In this document: piece by piece, positions 16,907-26,562 of the stretch
Numbering within the stretch: the first letter of the stretch is position 1
Layout: every line of letters begins with the position of its first letter
Assembly (NCBI GenBank): GCA_910585825.1
Contig: CAJUEY010000009.1
Span: forward strand, 22,072-86,071
Reading direction: 5' to 3'
Source: an uncultured Lachnospiraceae bacterium
Lineage (GTDB): Bacteria; Bacillota; Clostridia; Lachnospirales; Lachnospiraceae
Length of the DNA: 64,000 nucleotides
Program-made: the position numbers and the translations under genes
The notes under the pieces: generated by a model
What the model saw: the letters and a program-made list of their open reading frames with translations, nothing else
Databases searched by the model: none
What the model was told of the DNA's origin: nothing

Positions 16907-19900
16907 AATGGATTCCCTCCTATCGTCGCAATCAAAGGCTGTTCGGTAAATACTTCTTTCGGATTTTTGCCAAGCCGGTCGAGGCCGATATTCAAAAATG
17001 CACCGCCAAGCCCTTCTAATATCCCTTTTCTTTTTTTGTTTTCCGCATTTATCCCCATAAGGTATTCAAATGCCTGTTTCTGTTCATATTTTTTCGGTAC
17101 AACAGCAGCCGGGCTTTTCATGCACACAGAAATGACCGTCGGATCAAAATCTTCCTGATAGGAAAGCTGATAATAACAGAAAGGCTTAGGCCGGACAATC
17201 AAACCTGTTTTTACAGAAATTGTTTCTTCCTTCCAATCCTTCGACGCCCATAAAGCAGACGGAAGATTTTCCGTGATAATATCAGAAATAAATTCTTCCT
17301 CTATCACAACCCCGTCCTTTCTTTCAAACAGGATAACCAGTTCTGAATCCAAATCCAAATCACCGCAGGGCCTGATTTTTACCGGCGTTTCCAATGAGTG
17401 TGCAGAAACCCTTTTCTGCATAAAAGAAATGGAGCCTGCAGGTACACAGGATTTTACTGTCACTTCAAAATCCTGTGCGCAAAGGACAATTGCTTTTTCG
17501 CCGCCATCGGTATCAAGCTCTTTTATCATTCCTCTGCTTACTGCAATCGTACAGCTGTCATAAAAGGTTTGGGCGTCGTTTTTTGTTTCTTTTCCTTCTT
17601 TCTGCGGCAGGAAAGAAGATACAAATTCCTTGGTATCAATACATCCCGCGGACTGACTCTCTCCATGGCCGAAAGATATCGTAAAACTGATAATCCACAG
17701 TTTCACCCTCGCCGTCCCGCTGAACTCCGGGCCCCATATGTGCAGATCACATCCAAGCTCTAACTGAACCGTAAATAATTTCAGATGCACCCGGACTCCG
17801 ATATTTACTCCGATGCTTAAATCATAATGGCAGGGTTTCCACTGTATCAAAATGTCTACATGGGCGTCAAACCATGCTTTCACACAAGAAGCCGTATATT
17901 GAAGCTGCAGCAGGCCGCCCGCCATAAGCGCGGACGGCGTCATAGCAAAATAAATCTCCCCCAGCGCTGTCAGCCCTTTTGTAATTTCCCAGTTTAAGCC
18001 AAGGCGTCTGGCATCCGGATAATGTTCCGGCTTTTGATACAATCGATGATACCCTCCTAAAGTTACAACAAAATCCCCTCTATGTATGCCGCCATACCAT
18101 GTATAAAAAGCAAAAGAACCCGTCAAATGACAATCTTTTGACAAAATATAAGACTCGCTGGAAAGGGCAGCCTCCACAGCAATCAGATTACCGGCAGGAA
18201 CAAAAGATGCATTTAACAGCAAAACGGCATGTCCAATGGGTGTTTCCGCCTGATAAGGCACATTGACGACGGATTCCCCCAAGAGATGAATTTCTGTCTC
18301 ATTTCCAAATTGAACAGTCAGCATGGCCATCGAATCAATCATCTGAAAGGAATGAAACAAAACACCCGCGGCAATCCAGTTTTCTCCTGTCTCCGGCGGA
18401 AAGTATGTCATTTCCTTCTCAAAAATTTCATCCGAAGACAGCTTTCCACTGACCGCCTTTAAAAATGGAAATTCCAAAAGATGCTCAATATCCGGCAGAT
18501 TCAGATTGCGGTTATAGCCAAAGCCTGCAGCAATTCCGGTAATTTGAAAGCATGGAGGACCGCCGATTGCTGCCTTTAACAATGCAAATACAAAGGCAGA
18601 ATGAGACGGTTTTGTGGTATATGCCCCATAAGCTGCCATCTGGAATGATTTCAGCCCGATGATCAATGAGCCCCGATACGTATGAGAATCCACTCTCTGA
18701 AAGCCGCCCCCTATTGCTACAGCATCTGTCTTTACCGCTACAGACAACCCTTTCAGCAAAAAGGAAGGTTTCTTTTCCCGGATTTGATATCCAATCCCCA
18801 AATCCTCAAGTTCAAAAGATAATGCCCCCTGTGTAAATTCAGAATCTAACATAAAATTCAGAATCTGATCCTCATAGGATATCCCGATCTTTCTGATCGT
18901 AAAAGGCCCGATATGCTTATCAATGCGGACAGATGCCTGTTTGCTTTTTTCATCCAGGCCCCTCGCCTCTGCTTTCCAGTCATGTTTCTTTTCTCCGGAT
19001 GCAATCGCCAGATTCAGTGGAATTTTGATATCAGACAAACGCAGATCTGACGAAAGCCAGATTCCCTGATGAAACGCCTGATCCGCAATATCCAGAGATT
19101 CAATGGTGACATGGCTGCAATCCTTTGAAAATACCAGAGTTTTTAAACCGCACAGCCCGGCCTCCTTCATAACCGGCGAACAATTTCCCACCAACGGAAG
19201 CTGTCCAAGGTTTAAATTCATCTCCAAAGCAATTCCAAAGATAACCTGTCTTGTATTGTCTGACAGGCTGCTTTGAATATATACCTGATTACCATCTACA
19301 GTCTTTGCAAGAAATGTAAATTCTTTTTTGTGAAAATCAAAAGAACCTTCCAAATGAGCAATGGAAATATTTAAAAATTCCGGCAGTTCAAAGTCCTTGA
19401 AACCGAACAGTCCGCAAAAATCCGTAATGGAAAATTTCTCTTCCTGCTTCCACTCAAACAACAGCTCTTCTTTTCCCTGTTTCTCCTGAAATGACACCAG
19501 AAAACGGGAAGGAAATGCTTTTTCTTCCTCCTCTCCTCCTGACTTAGAAAAACTCATTTCTCCTGTGTATTTTGTACCTTCCTTTGATTTATCTGCAGTA
19601 ATAAGAAACCGCATCAAAAGTGTTTCAAACTGCAGGACGGCGGAACAGTCAAATTTTAAATTCCCCGTTCCCGGCGTAACAAACAGCGTCACATAGTTTA
19701 GGCTGATCCGTTGAAAAACGTCCGGACTCTTCCAGCCAAAGGATGCACATAAATCAGAAAGACTTTTTCCCTCCGGTACAAAAACTCCTCCCTGCACAGA
19801 CCAGACTCCGCTGTTGTCAAAGATCTCCATCTGCATTGTCAATGTCTCAAACAGCGTCATCTGTCCGCAGAATTTAAGCTCCTTTCCTTTTGGACTGCCT

Positions 19901-21804
19901 GCAAAAGACATGTTCAGACGATCCAGACGGATCTGTCCCTCCTCCCAGACGCCGCTGATCCCAAAAGACAACTGATAAGCATCGCCTTTGATATCCGCCT
20001 CCACTTTTGCCTGTTCCACATAAAGCGTCTGAAACGCCTTTGGAACGTCCGGAGCCTGCTCCTGTGCAAACATTTGCTCTATCATATCCGAAACGCTTTT
20101 TTTCTCCTGTCCCGTTTCCAGATAACCCTGAATTTTCTTTCCGATCACGGAAACATTTACGGCAAATACCAGAGAAAACAGCGTAAGCTTCGTATTTACA
20201 ATAATTTCTTCAAAATCGAATTTTTCACCTGTTCTTATATAAGCTTTGACAGAGGCAAGTGCCAAATCAGGCAGCCGGAATTCTGCTAAATTTTTAAAAT
20301 CCTCCGTCTGTCCTCCAAGAGCCCATGCAGCAAATGAAAGAAATCCCGGAAATGACTGATCTTCTGACGCCGGCTTAAAATATGCCTGAACCAGATCAAG
20401 GGAGCCGGAAATCACCCCAAACTCCAACGCACATCCCACAATATCCACTACGGCGCTCAGTGTATATTGGTAAATATCGTCGCTTCGGATAATCGTAAGA
20501 GACGCATTTTCCAAGGTCAGCAGATTTTGAATCAAAGGGAGCTTTTGATGATACCGGAATGACAGACGGCAGGTGCGATGCCCGTTTTCATAAAAACAGA
20601 ATTTCCATTCCTCCGGTACGCCAAGGGGCAGCTCAATCATCTCTAAAAAACCATGGGATATATTGCCGGCAAATAAAAGCGCTTCCGATAAAGAAAAACT
20701 CCTCGTCTTTGCTTCCTCTGATAAAGACAATGCAACCCCCGGTTCATTGGTATCCGGATCAACGGTTGGAATCATTGTCACCGGATAGATAAACGCATCT
20801 TCCCCCTCCCGGATTGTCAGCGTACCTTCTGCCTTTTCCGCTCCGGATTTTGTAATTTGAACCTCTGTTGAGACAGAATTCTCAATGCAAATACAATCCG
20901 TTTCCTGATCCGCCTCAAACACGGCAGATTCTGTCAAATCACGATAAGAAAGCCCTCCTTTTATCGCCTTATTGTAAAACGCATGACCGCCCTGCATCAA
21001 ATCCGTACTACAGTCAGCGTTTTCTTCCCTCTCATCCGGAAGCTGAAATGAAAATCTGTAAAATTCCAGCACGTCTTCCGGCACATATGTTTCCTTCTGT
21101 TGAATATCATAACAAAAAGATGCAAACAAACGCTCACCGTCACAGCCCAGCCAAAAATATCTCCCTTTGACAAAGTTCTTAGATATCGGAGCGCCGGCTG
21201 CAATCAGAATATGAATGTCCGGGGGCGGATCATAATTCTGCCCTGACAATTCTTTAAAATCCAGACAGACAGAAATCAAAAAAGTAATACTCTCTTCCTC
21301 CAAACTCCATCGAAATACAGGTCCCTGCATCTGCATTTCGATCTCCTTTTCAATACTCATGCTGCTTTTGATATAATGTAAATCATCTGGAGACGGGGTT
21401 TCATGCCGGTGAATCACCTTAATGCCCCCGACCCCATCCACTCTCGAAATAAATTGCTTGTCCCAAAGATAACAGCACCGGCCTCCCGAAAACAGAAGAG
21501 CCGTATTATAAAAAGTATCCGTTTCCACCGGCTGAAAGCCCTTCTTCTCTCTTGTGGCAACCCCTTCCCCATCTGTATAGACCAGATGTTTTTCTTTGGT
21601 TTTCCAGACAATGGTTCCTGCAAAAATAATCAAATTAGGATACAATTTCGTAAGATCTGCCAAACGGCTCTGCCAAAAAGATTGCTCTAAATATTGATCT
21701 GCTTGAAAATCCGTATTAAGCTCTGTAAAATATCTGGCAATATCTTCATAAAAGGGCTTTACATAGCCCGATACTCTCGTCTTTCGGCGGTACAGGATTG
21801 TCAT
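16888..21804 (-). CDS. Giant beta-rich protein; C-terminal part of a split nitrilase-fold/DUF6603-like protein
   Basis: An open frame of about 1640 residues (ATG 21804; open to 21906 with no good ribosome site). Residues near the start look like the second half of a carbon-nitrogen hydrolase fold: NLIIFAGTIVW, YNTALLFSGG, a Lys in YLWDKQF and a Cys in FLISVCLDF. The matching Glu motif (YIVLFPEFFF) lies in the upstream frame, so the two frames look like one gene with a +1 shift near 21750. The remaining 1300 residues are repetitive beta strands. Blocks such as AIGGPPCFQITGIAAGFGYNR and the late WKPCHYDLSIGVNIGV recall DUF6603 proteins; that match is from memory. No signal peptide. A simple frameshift mutation is the main alternative. 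Confidence 0.7.
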   Translation of the reverse strand: MTILYRRKTRVSGYVKPFYEDIARYFTELNTDFQADQYLEQSFWQSRLADLTKLYPNLIIFAGTIVWKTKEKHLVYTDGEGVATREKKGFQPVETDTFYNTALLFSGGRCCYLWDKQFISRVDGVGGIKVIHRHETPSPDDLHYIKSSMSIEKEIEMQMQGPVFRWSLEEESITFLISVCLDFKELSGQNYDPPPDIHILIAAGAPISKNFVKGRYFWLGCDGERLFASFCYDIQQKETYVPEDVLEFYRFSFQLPDEREENADCSTDLMQGGHAFYNKAIKGGLSYRDLTESAVFEADQETDCICIENSVSTEVQITKSGAEKAEGTLTIREGEDAFIYPVTMIPTVDPDTNEPGVALSLSEEAKTRSFSLSEALLFAGNISHGFLEMIELPLGVPEEWKFCFYENGHRTCRLSFRYHQKLPLIQNLLTLENASLTIIRSDDIYQYTLSAVVDIVGCALEFGVISGSLDLVQAYFKPASEDQSFPGFLSFAAWALGGQTEDFKNLAEFRLPDLALASVKAYIRTGEKFDFEEIIVNTKLTLFSLVFAVNVSVIGKKIQGYLETGQEKKSVSDMIEQMFAQEQAPDVPKAFQTLYVEQAKVEADIKGDAYQLSFGISGVWEEGQIRLDRLNMSFAGSPKGKELKFCGQMTLFETLTMQMEIFDNSGVWSVQGGVFVPEGKSLSDLCASFGWKSPDVFQRISLNYVTLFVTPGTGNLKFDCSAVLQFETLLMRFLITADKSKEGTKYTGEMSFSKSGGEEEEKAFPSRFLVSFQEKQGKEELLFEWKQEEKFSITDFCGLFGFKDFELPEFLNISIAHLEGSFDFHKKEFTFLAKTVDGNQVYIQSSLSDNTRQVIFGIALEMNLNLGQLPLVGNCSPVMKEAGLCGLKTLVFSKDCSHVTIESLDIADQAFHQGIWLSSDLRLSDIKIPLNLAIASGEKKHDWKAEARGLDEKSKQASVRIDKHIGPFTIRKIGISYEDQILNFMLDSEFTQGALSFELEDLGIGYQIREKKPSFLLKGLSVAVKTDAVAIGGGFQRVDSHTYRGSLIIGLKSFQMAAYGAYTTKPSHSAFVFALLKAAIGGPPCFQITGIAAGFGYNRNLNLPDIEHLLEFPFLKAVSGKLSSDEIFEKEMTYFPPETGENWIAAGVLFHSFQMIDSMAMLTVQFGNETEIHLLGESVVNVPYQAETPIGHAVLLLNASFVPAGNLIAVEAALSSESYILSKDCHLTGSFAFYTWYGGIHRGDFVVTLGGYHRLYQKPEHYPDARRLGLNWEITKGLTALGEIYFAMTPSALMAGGLLQLQYTASCVKAWFDAHVDILIQWKPCHYDLSIGVNIGVRVHLKLFTVQLELGCDLHIWGPEFSGTARVKLWIISFTISFGHGESQSAGCIDTKEFVSSFLPQKEGKETKNDAQTFYDSCTIAVSRGMIKELDTDGGEKAIVLCAQDFEVTVKSCVPAGSISFMQKRVSAHSLETPVKIRPCGDLDLDSELVILFERKDGVVIEEEFISDIITENLPSALWASKDWKEETISVKTGLIVRPKPFCYYQLSYQEDFDPTVISVCMKSPAAVVPKKYEQKQAFEYLMGINAENKKRKGILEGLGGAFLNIGLDRLGKNPKEVFTEQPLIATIGGNPLWTHHQ

Positions 21805-22519
21805 AGATATCCACAAAAAAGAATTCCGGAAACAAAACAATATATTTGTGGGAAGGAGAAATCGTAGCTGTAGAAGCAAAAAGAAGAAGATATAAATAAT
21901 TCTCAAACCATGCCAGCCATCGTATCTGACGAACCTGTTTCACGCAGTGCAGTAATGCCATGCAGTATTTTTTTGCAGAAGACTTTACCGTAATCGTAAT
22001 TCTATCATTCAACTTCTTCTGTTTTTGAGCAGTATAAGGCATGTCTCTAAATTCATCTCTTATACTCATAAGATCCATTTCTATCCTGGAAATGATACGG
22101 ACATGATTTTCCAGCGTAAAAGGATTGTCCCTATTATATTCATGCCATTTGCGGTACCCGTTTTTTTCCAAAAATCTGCAGATTTTCTGCCGGTTTCCCA
22201 GCGCCTCTTCATTCAGAAGCGTCCACACAAACGACTCCCTATTCTCTGGATGATTCTGATAGAAGGCCCCGATTTCTTCGGCAACTTTCCGAAAACATTC
22301 CAATTTACAAATCACACAGTATAAAAATTCATCAAATTTCTGTTTATAATTAGACGGTGATGCAGATGCTTCCAACTCCCCCGCAGAATCCCGTATATAC
22401 TGTATTGTATTGTTTAACGCTGCATCCAGTAATGTCGAATTGATATATTTTTCAATTTCTTCTTTTCGTTTTTCATCAAATTGATGCCGGTTTTTTAAGC
22501 CATAGTATAATAGCTTCAT
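21746..22519 (-). CDS. First frame of the split nitrilase-fold protein: helical N-terminus and catalytic Glu strand
   Basis: A 257-codon frame opening the operon, with AGGAGG seven bases before ATG 22519. The first 200 residues are charged and helical and match nothing I recognise. The last 35 change character: HKYIVLFPEFFFVDIYDNP is the strand and Glu motif that starts the active site of nitrilase-superfamily enzymes. The frame then stops (CTT TTA TGA), while the continuation of the fold is found one base ahead in the overlapping giant frame. The region around 21746-21760 is therefore the likely shift point. If expressed alone it would be an incomplete protein. Confidence 0.7.
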   Translation of the reverse strand: MKLLYYGLKNRHQFDEKRKEEIEKYINSTLLDAALNNTIQYIRDSAGELEASASPSNYKQKFDEFLYCVICKLECFRKVAEEIGAFYQNHPENRESFVWTLLNEEALGNRQKICRFLEKNGYRKWHEYNRDNPFTLENHVRIISRIEMDLMSIRDEFRDMPYTAQKQKKLNDRITITVKSSAKKYCMALLHCVKQVRQIRWLAWFENYLYLLLFASTATISPSHKYIVLFPEFFFVDIYDNPVPPKDESIGLCKALL

Positions 22520-22590
22520 AAACGCCTCCTTTCTATTCTCGCTATATCAAGGATTTTCTAAGGATTCCTAACAAATGCAAATCCTATTTT

Positions 22591-22599
22591 AATATAGCA
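22591..22599 (-). promoter_or_regulatory. Candidate extended -10 promoter of the giant-protein operon
   Basis: Read on the minus strand, TGCTATATT has the TGn extension in front of a good -10 hexamer, about 70 bases before the first start codon. No convincing -35 box is found at the usual distance, which is acceptable for extended -10 promoters. A hairpin with 10-base arms (about 22650-22673) lies just upstream. Confidence 0.4.
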
Positions 22600-22745
22600 T
22601 CCGGCACATTTAATTCATGTCGAAAATTGTCAATAAAAGAAATATGACCCAACAGCGATTCGTATCGTTGTTGAATCATACCCAATCTTCTTACACAGTC
22701 TATTCAAATTTCCCGCCCACAATCCGGAATGCAGTTTTCAAAAAG

Positions 22746-22781
22746 CTAAAAAGACTGCGACTATTTGCCGCAGCCCTTTTC
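22746..22781 (-). terminator. Rho-independent terminator after the zinc-ribbon genes
   Basis: On the minus strand, AAAGGGCTGCG, a nine-base loop and CGCAGTC are followed by a run of five T. It lies just past the stop at 22787 and separates that operon from the giant-protein operon. Confidence 0.65.
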
Positions 22782-22786
22782 TCCTT

Positions 22787-23407
22787 TTATTCTTCACTTA
22801 ATTTTTTGTAAAAACAGGCAAGATAATAAATTACCGCAACAACCGCCAAGACAATATTTAAATAACATCCCACGCCTATGCCTGTTGCAGATATATCCGA
22901 ATCAAACAATTCCAAAGCTTTTTTGATATTAAAATACGGCACAATCGTTACAATCAAATAAGCAATCGACTCTAACATCATCCATATTTTTAATATATTC
23001 TTTTTGATAACAGTTCCCTGTGCTCCCAAAATTCCTGTAAGGAAAACTGCAAGGTTGACAATAATCAGCAGAATAACCATGTATCCCGATACAGAAACAG
23101 TTCCTTTTAAGCAGCCCAATAAACCATAGCCGGAATAATCTGTATCAGACGAGCCAGAATAATATAATCTAACGCTGACATGAAGATAATTCAGCGCCAG
23201 AAAAGCAAATGACAAAAGTGCAAATGCACACCAAATATAAAAACTTTTATCCCGCACTCTTTCTGCAGCCAGCGCATGGTTTTCATTGATTTCTTCCTGG
23301 GAAACATACACGACTGCCTGATCGTTACTCCCTTCCAAAGATGCCCCGCATTTTGGACAAACAAGGCTCCCATCCGGAATTACTTCCCCACATTTAAAAC
23401 AAAACAT
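22787..23407 (-). CDS. Zinc-ribbon membrane protein
   Basis: A 206-residue protein from ATG 23407 (GAGGGAAAG upstream), chosen because it opens directly with a zinc ribbon: MFCFKCGE, then CPKCGASL, a CxxC-x13-CxxC layout. Four hydrophobic segments follow at about residues 60-80, 110-130, 140-160 and 175-195. The design is common in Clostridia and its function is unknown. It starts 10 bases after the stop of a second zinc-ribbon membrane protein, so the two are co-transcribed. Confidence 0.75.
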   Translation of the reverse strand: MFCFKCGEVIPDGSLVCPKCGASLEGSNDQAVVYVSQEEINENHALAAERVRDKSFYIWCAFALLSFAFLALNYLHVSVRLYYSGSSDTDYSGYGLLGCLKGTVSVSGYMVILLIIVNLAVFLTGILGAQGTVIKKNILKIWMMLESIAYLIVTIVPYFNIKKALELFDSDISATGIGVGCYLNIVLAVVAVIYYLACFYKKLSEE

Positions 23408-23417
23408 ACTCTTTCCC

Positions 23418-24467
23418 TCATATTCCGCTGTCAATGTACTCCCAGTCGCCGCCTTTTTCAAATTCATTTCCGTCTTCATCTTTTATATTGCCATTCTTTA
23501 AAACAGTATAAGTACCCAATGATATTGTAAAAGTTCCTTGCTCCGGATTCCACTCTCTGATTTCAAGTTCCATATCGCTATCACTGCCCAGACTTACCCA
23601 TCTTTTCACAAGATCATAACCTCTGATATTGATTTTTAATTCTTCTCTGTATTCATCATCATAATGCGTCCATACTCCCCGGAGTGCCTTTTTCATATCG
23701 CTTTCTGATTGATAAGTAGTCCTTTGACTGATTTGTACGACATTCAAAACAGGACGCGCCAAAACGATACAGACAGCGGCAATGACGCCGATCAAAATAC
23801 GCCTCTTCCATCTCTCTTTCTCTGACTTCTTCCGCTCTTCTTCCCGGATTTCTCTGTCTTTCTCTTCACTAATTCTGTATTCTTCCAGTAATATGTTCAG
23901 ATTTTCATCCGAACATATTTTTTCTGTACGAGCTTTTAATTTACCGCACAACGAACAGTCGACTGCGTTATAACTGTTGTATCTGCCGCAGGAACACACC
24001 CAGCCTTTGGCATAATAATCTTTCAACTTAAACATTGCCTTTTCGTCATATAATTTGTGCAGCGCACTTAATTGTTCCTGATTATCAATCGTTTCCAGTT
24101 CAAATGCAAAACGATTCTCACCTTCATAAGAAACAACCGAACCGTCTGAATAGCAAATCTGGCATTCTTCTAATTCCAGCTTTCGTATATTTGCATCCGG
24201 CAATTTTGCTTTTAAATTCATGATGGATTCATTTTTCGCAATAACTATATTCTGAATGATCAGGAAAAATTTATCCTTCCCATTTACCGGAACGATATCT
24301 CCAAATGAATTGTATCCCCGCGCATTAAATTTAATTGCAGTTATATCTCCATATCCTAAATTCGAAAAAGAAATTCTTGCTACTGCATCATTGCCATTGA
24401 CATCAATCTCACACTGTAAATCTTCTATGTGGGCATTTACATCAACGATCTTTTCCACACTCCCCAT
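23418..24467 (-). CDS. Zinc-ribbon protein with one membrane segment
   Basis: A 349-residue protein (GGAGAAGG before ATG 24467). Residues 1-150 form a beta-rich domain. A zinc-ribbon-like cluster WVCSCGRYN..DCSLCGK sits near residues 165-185, followed by a Glu/Lys/Arg-rich helix (about 195-230) and a single membrane segment (about 233-250). About 100 residues lie beyond the membrane. No family was recognised. A good promoter precedes it (24499-24527), and it forms an operon with the zinc-ribbon gene downstream. Confidence 0.7.
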   Translation of the reverse strand: MGSVEKIVDVNAHIEDLQCEIDVNGNDAVARISFSNLGYGDITAIKFNARGYNSFGDIVPVNGKDKFFLIIQNIVIAKNESIMNLKAKLPDANIRKLELEECQICYSDGSVVSYEGENRFAFELETIDNQEQLSALHKLYDEKAMFKLKDYYAKGWVCSCGRYNSYNAVDCSLCGKLKARTEKICSDENLNILLEEYRISEEKDREIREEERKKSEKERWKRRILIGVIAAVCIVLARPVLNVVQISQRTTYQSESDMKKALRGVWTHYDDEYREELKINIRGYDLVKRWVSLGSDSDMELEIREWNPEQGTFTISLGTYTVLKNGNIKDEDGNEFEKGGDWEYIDSGI

Positions 24468-24498
24468 AAGCCTTCTCCATTCGTCTCTGATATATATT

Positions 24499-24527
24499 GT
24501 TATATCATATTACAGTAAACATTACAA
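24499..24527 (-). promoter_or_regulatory. Sigma-A-type promoter for the zinc-ribbon operon
   Basis: On the minus strand, TTGTAA and TATAAC are separated by exactly 17 bases, 32 bases before the ATG at 24467. AT-rich sequence surrounds it. Confidence 0.55.
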
Positions 24528-24552
24528 TGCCAAAAACCCATTTCTTAAAGTT

Positions 24553-24860
24553 CTAGTTCCATCTATTCCGAATACCGTCTAAAATCTCTAACGTATTGAC
24601 TGTCATAGCCTCACTCATCACTGGGCTCTGTAAAAGACCTTTCCGCATACAGTTGTGAAAATGCTCAATCTCATAAACCAGTTCATATTGGCATGGATGC
24701 TCCAAGACAATCTCCTCTCCTGTATTCAAATGTACAACTGCTTTTTGCGCCTTCCAGTTTTCCTTCTGCAATCATTTTTTTTAAATCCTGCATCAATGGA
24801 AGAAATACCGACTTCTGCGCCTCTGCCAGAAACAGATTCTTTTCTTTCGCCACATCAAAT
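24553..24860 (-). pseudogene. Gfo/Idh/MocA-family oxidoreductase remnant
   Basis: Two pieces of an NAD-dependent sugar-dehydrogenase-type protein are joined here. The first (24860 to about 24775) reads AKEKNLFLAEAQKSVFLPLM, the block after the EKP loop in this family. The second (24771-24553) reads YEIEHFHNCMRKGLLQSPVM and is the typical C-terminus. Roughly 150 codons between them are missing and the frame changes at the junction. The first piece is also fused to the 3' end of the DUF262 gene in another frame. It is a deletion scar, not a working gene. Confidence 0.7.
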
Positions 24861-26318
24861 TATTCCAAAGCCCAATCCCTTTTTTATACAGCCACTCTGC
24901 CCGAGCTGCGATTTCATCTTCGTTCCACTCATCTTTCTTCAGCACATCTAAAAGCGTATTCAATCCGCCGGCACACTCCGCCAATCCCGGCTTTTCATTC
25001 TTTCCCGCCTTCTTCGTCTGCCAGTCGGCGTCTCGGATGGATGCATTCAAAAACTGAGGAATGATCGCCAGATTTCCCAGCGTTAAAAGCTCCGCATCCC
25101 TTGCTTTGGCAAGCTCCTCCGTTGCGCAGGGCGGCCAGTGGTTTCTCCATTTTTTCGGCATCAAATGTTCCAGACTGTATTTGTTAAATCCCAGCAGCGC
25201 AGTGGAGCTTCTAGCCGGTCTAATGCCGCTTTCAATCAGATAGAGAATTCCTTTTGTCTGTATATTATACAGTTTCGCTGTATGAAAGCTATTTTTCATA
25301 TCTGTATCATTCGGAATGTAAGTGATAGAATCTTTTCCTTCCTTAAGCTTTTTGGATAAAGAATCTGCATCCAGCACACCGTTTAAAATCAGTGATGTAA
25401 ATAAATGATTATAATTTTTGGTTGTGGCATGCACCACCATACGACGCATAATGTAACTTTCTAAAATTCCGCACATCTGATTAAATTCCCGCTTATCCGT
25501 TACATTTCGGGCTATGTAGAGAATATAAGGAATCGTGGTGGTATTTTTAAGACCAAACAATATTACATTCATTCGTTCCATTCCAAAAGATGACGGTATC
25601 GCCATATCCCAGTACGCTTTCGTTTCATCATCTTTTTCAAATACAGCCGCCCAGTTTTTGTTATACTCATCCACGTTGTTCTCATCGAAAAAATAGTTTT
25701 TCAAAAGCTCTGCCGTAGTCAGTTTTACGCCCAGGGAGTTTATGGTATCAAATACCTGCTGCTCATCTTCCTCCTCTACCAGATCAATGCATACGAACTG
25801 GATGTTTTGCTTAATGACCGTTCTATTGTATAAAGAGGTATCTTTTATATGCTCTATAAAATAATTATAAGCCTCAATGATCTGCGATTTTGGCTCTTTA
25901 TTTTCCAACAGTTCAGGTTCTGTTTGTCTTATGACTTTTTGAAATGCGTCTATGTCATTTTTGCCATGACGCAGCGCCACCTGATTATTTTCCAGTATAA
26001 AATCCCGTTCAAACAGCTGGTTTTCTTTCTTTTTCAGGCACAATGCCTTCATAAAAATAATCAGCGTCGTAAGCCTCTGCTGTCCGTCAATCACGATTTT
26101 GCAGTCAGAATAATCTTCCCACGTCTGTAATGTTCTGCCTTTTTTCAAAATGATGGAACCCAAAAATAAGGGTTCTTTGTCCTGGTCACATAGCCAAGGT
26201 CTTCCAGAAATCTTTCCCACTGTTCTTCTTTCCAAACATATGTCCTCTGATAAAATGGAATTTCCAACAGCCTGGAGCCATTAAAAATTCCACTAATCAG
26301 TATTGCTCCCGCTTCCAT
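24793..26318 (-). pseudogene. DUF262/DUF1524 (GmrSD-like) gene with N-terminal frameshift
   Basis: The natural start is ATG 26318 with AGGAGG in front, giving MEAGAILISGIFNGSRLLEIPFYQR, the expected opening of DUF262 proteins. That frame stops after about 57 codons. The rest continues in another frame with IVIDGQQRLTTL, the DUF262 nucleotide-binding signature, and ends with SLEHLMPKKW and LGNLAIIPQ..N of the DUF1524 HNH nuclease domain. The shift lies near 26150-26190. The 3' end runs into an oxidoreductase remnant, so the last residues are foreign. Intact relatives include modification-dependent restriction enzymes such as GmrSD. This copy is probably inactive. Confidence 0.75.
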
Positions 26319-26368
26319 ATTTTTCCTCCTGATGTATGTTCTAATTTTCCTTTATTTATAATAGAAAT

Positions 26369-26388
26369 GGCGGGAAATGTTTCCCGCC
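26369..26388. terminator. GC-rich palindrome, possible terminator
   Basis: GGCGGGAAATGTTTCCCGCC is a nearly uninterrupted hairpin. It follows the end of the pyrimidine operon on the minus strand and precedes the DUF262 gene. The T-run is weak, so its terminator role is uncertain. Confidence 0.45.
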
Positions 26389-26397
26389 TACGGTAAT

Positions 26398-26561
26398 TCA
26401 AAGAGCTTTCACCCAGACCAATTCTGCCAAATGGGAATCCGCTCCACTGCACTCACAGTTATTCTCCGAAATCCATGTGATCACAGCTCCATACGCATGG
26501 GAAAGTGAGGAATAACTTCCTTTATGCACTGTAACTGCACACAGCGTACTGTAGTATTTGT
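26398..26561 (-). pseudogene. GyrI-like effector-binding domain remnant
   Basis: Translated on the minus strand, about 50 codons read LCAVTVHKGSYSSLSHAYGAVITWISENN and end ELVWVKAL. The HKGxYxxLxxAYxxxxxWIxENxxE pattern belongs to the GyrI-like/AraC effector-binding domain, normally about 150 residues and often attached to a MerR or AraC regulator. No start codon or first half is present, and the fragment abuts the pyrD stop. It is a truncated relic, too short to fold as the domain. Confidence 0.6.
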
Positions 26562-26562
26562 T

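Noticed and set aside
21804..21906. A hydrophobic signal-peptide-like N-terminus of the giant protein
   Set aside because: It is the out-of-frame reading of the nitrilase Glu strand of the upstream gene, has no ribosome site and is followed at once by non-secretory sequence.
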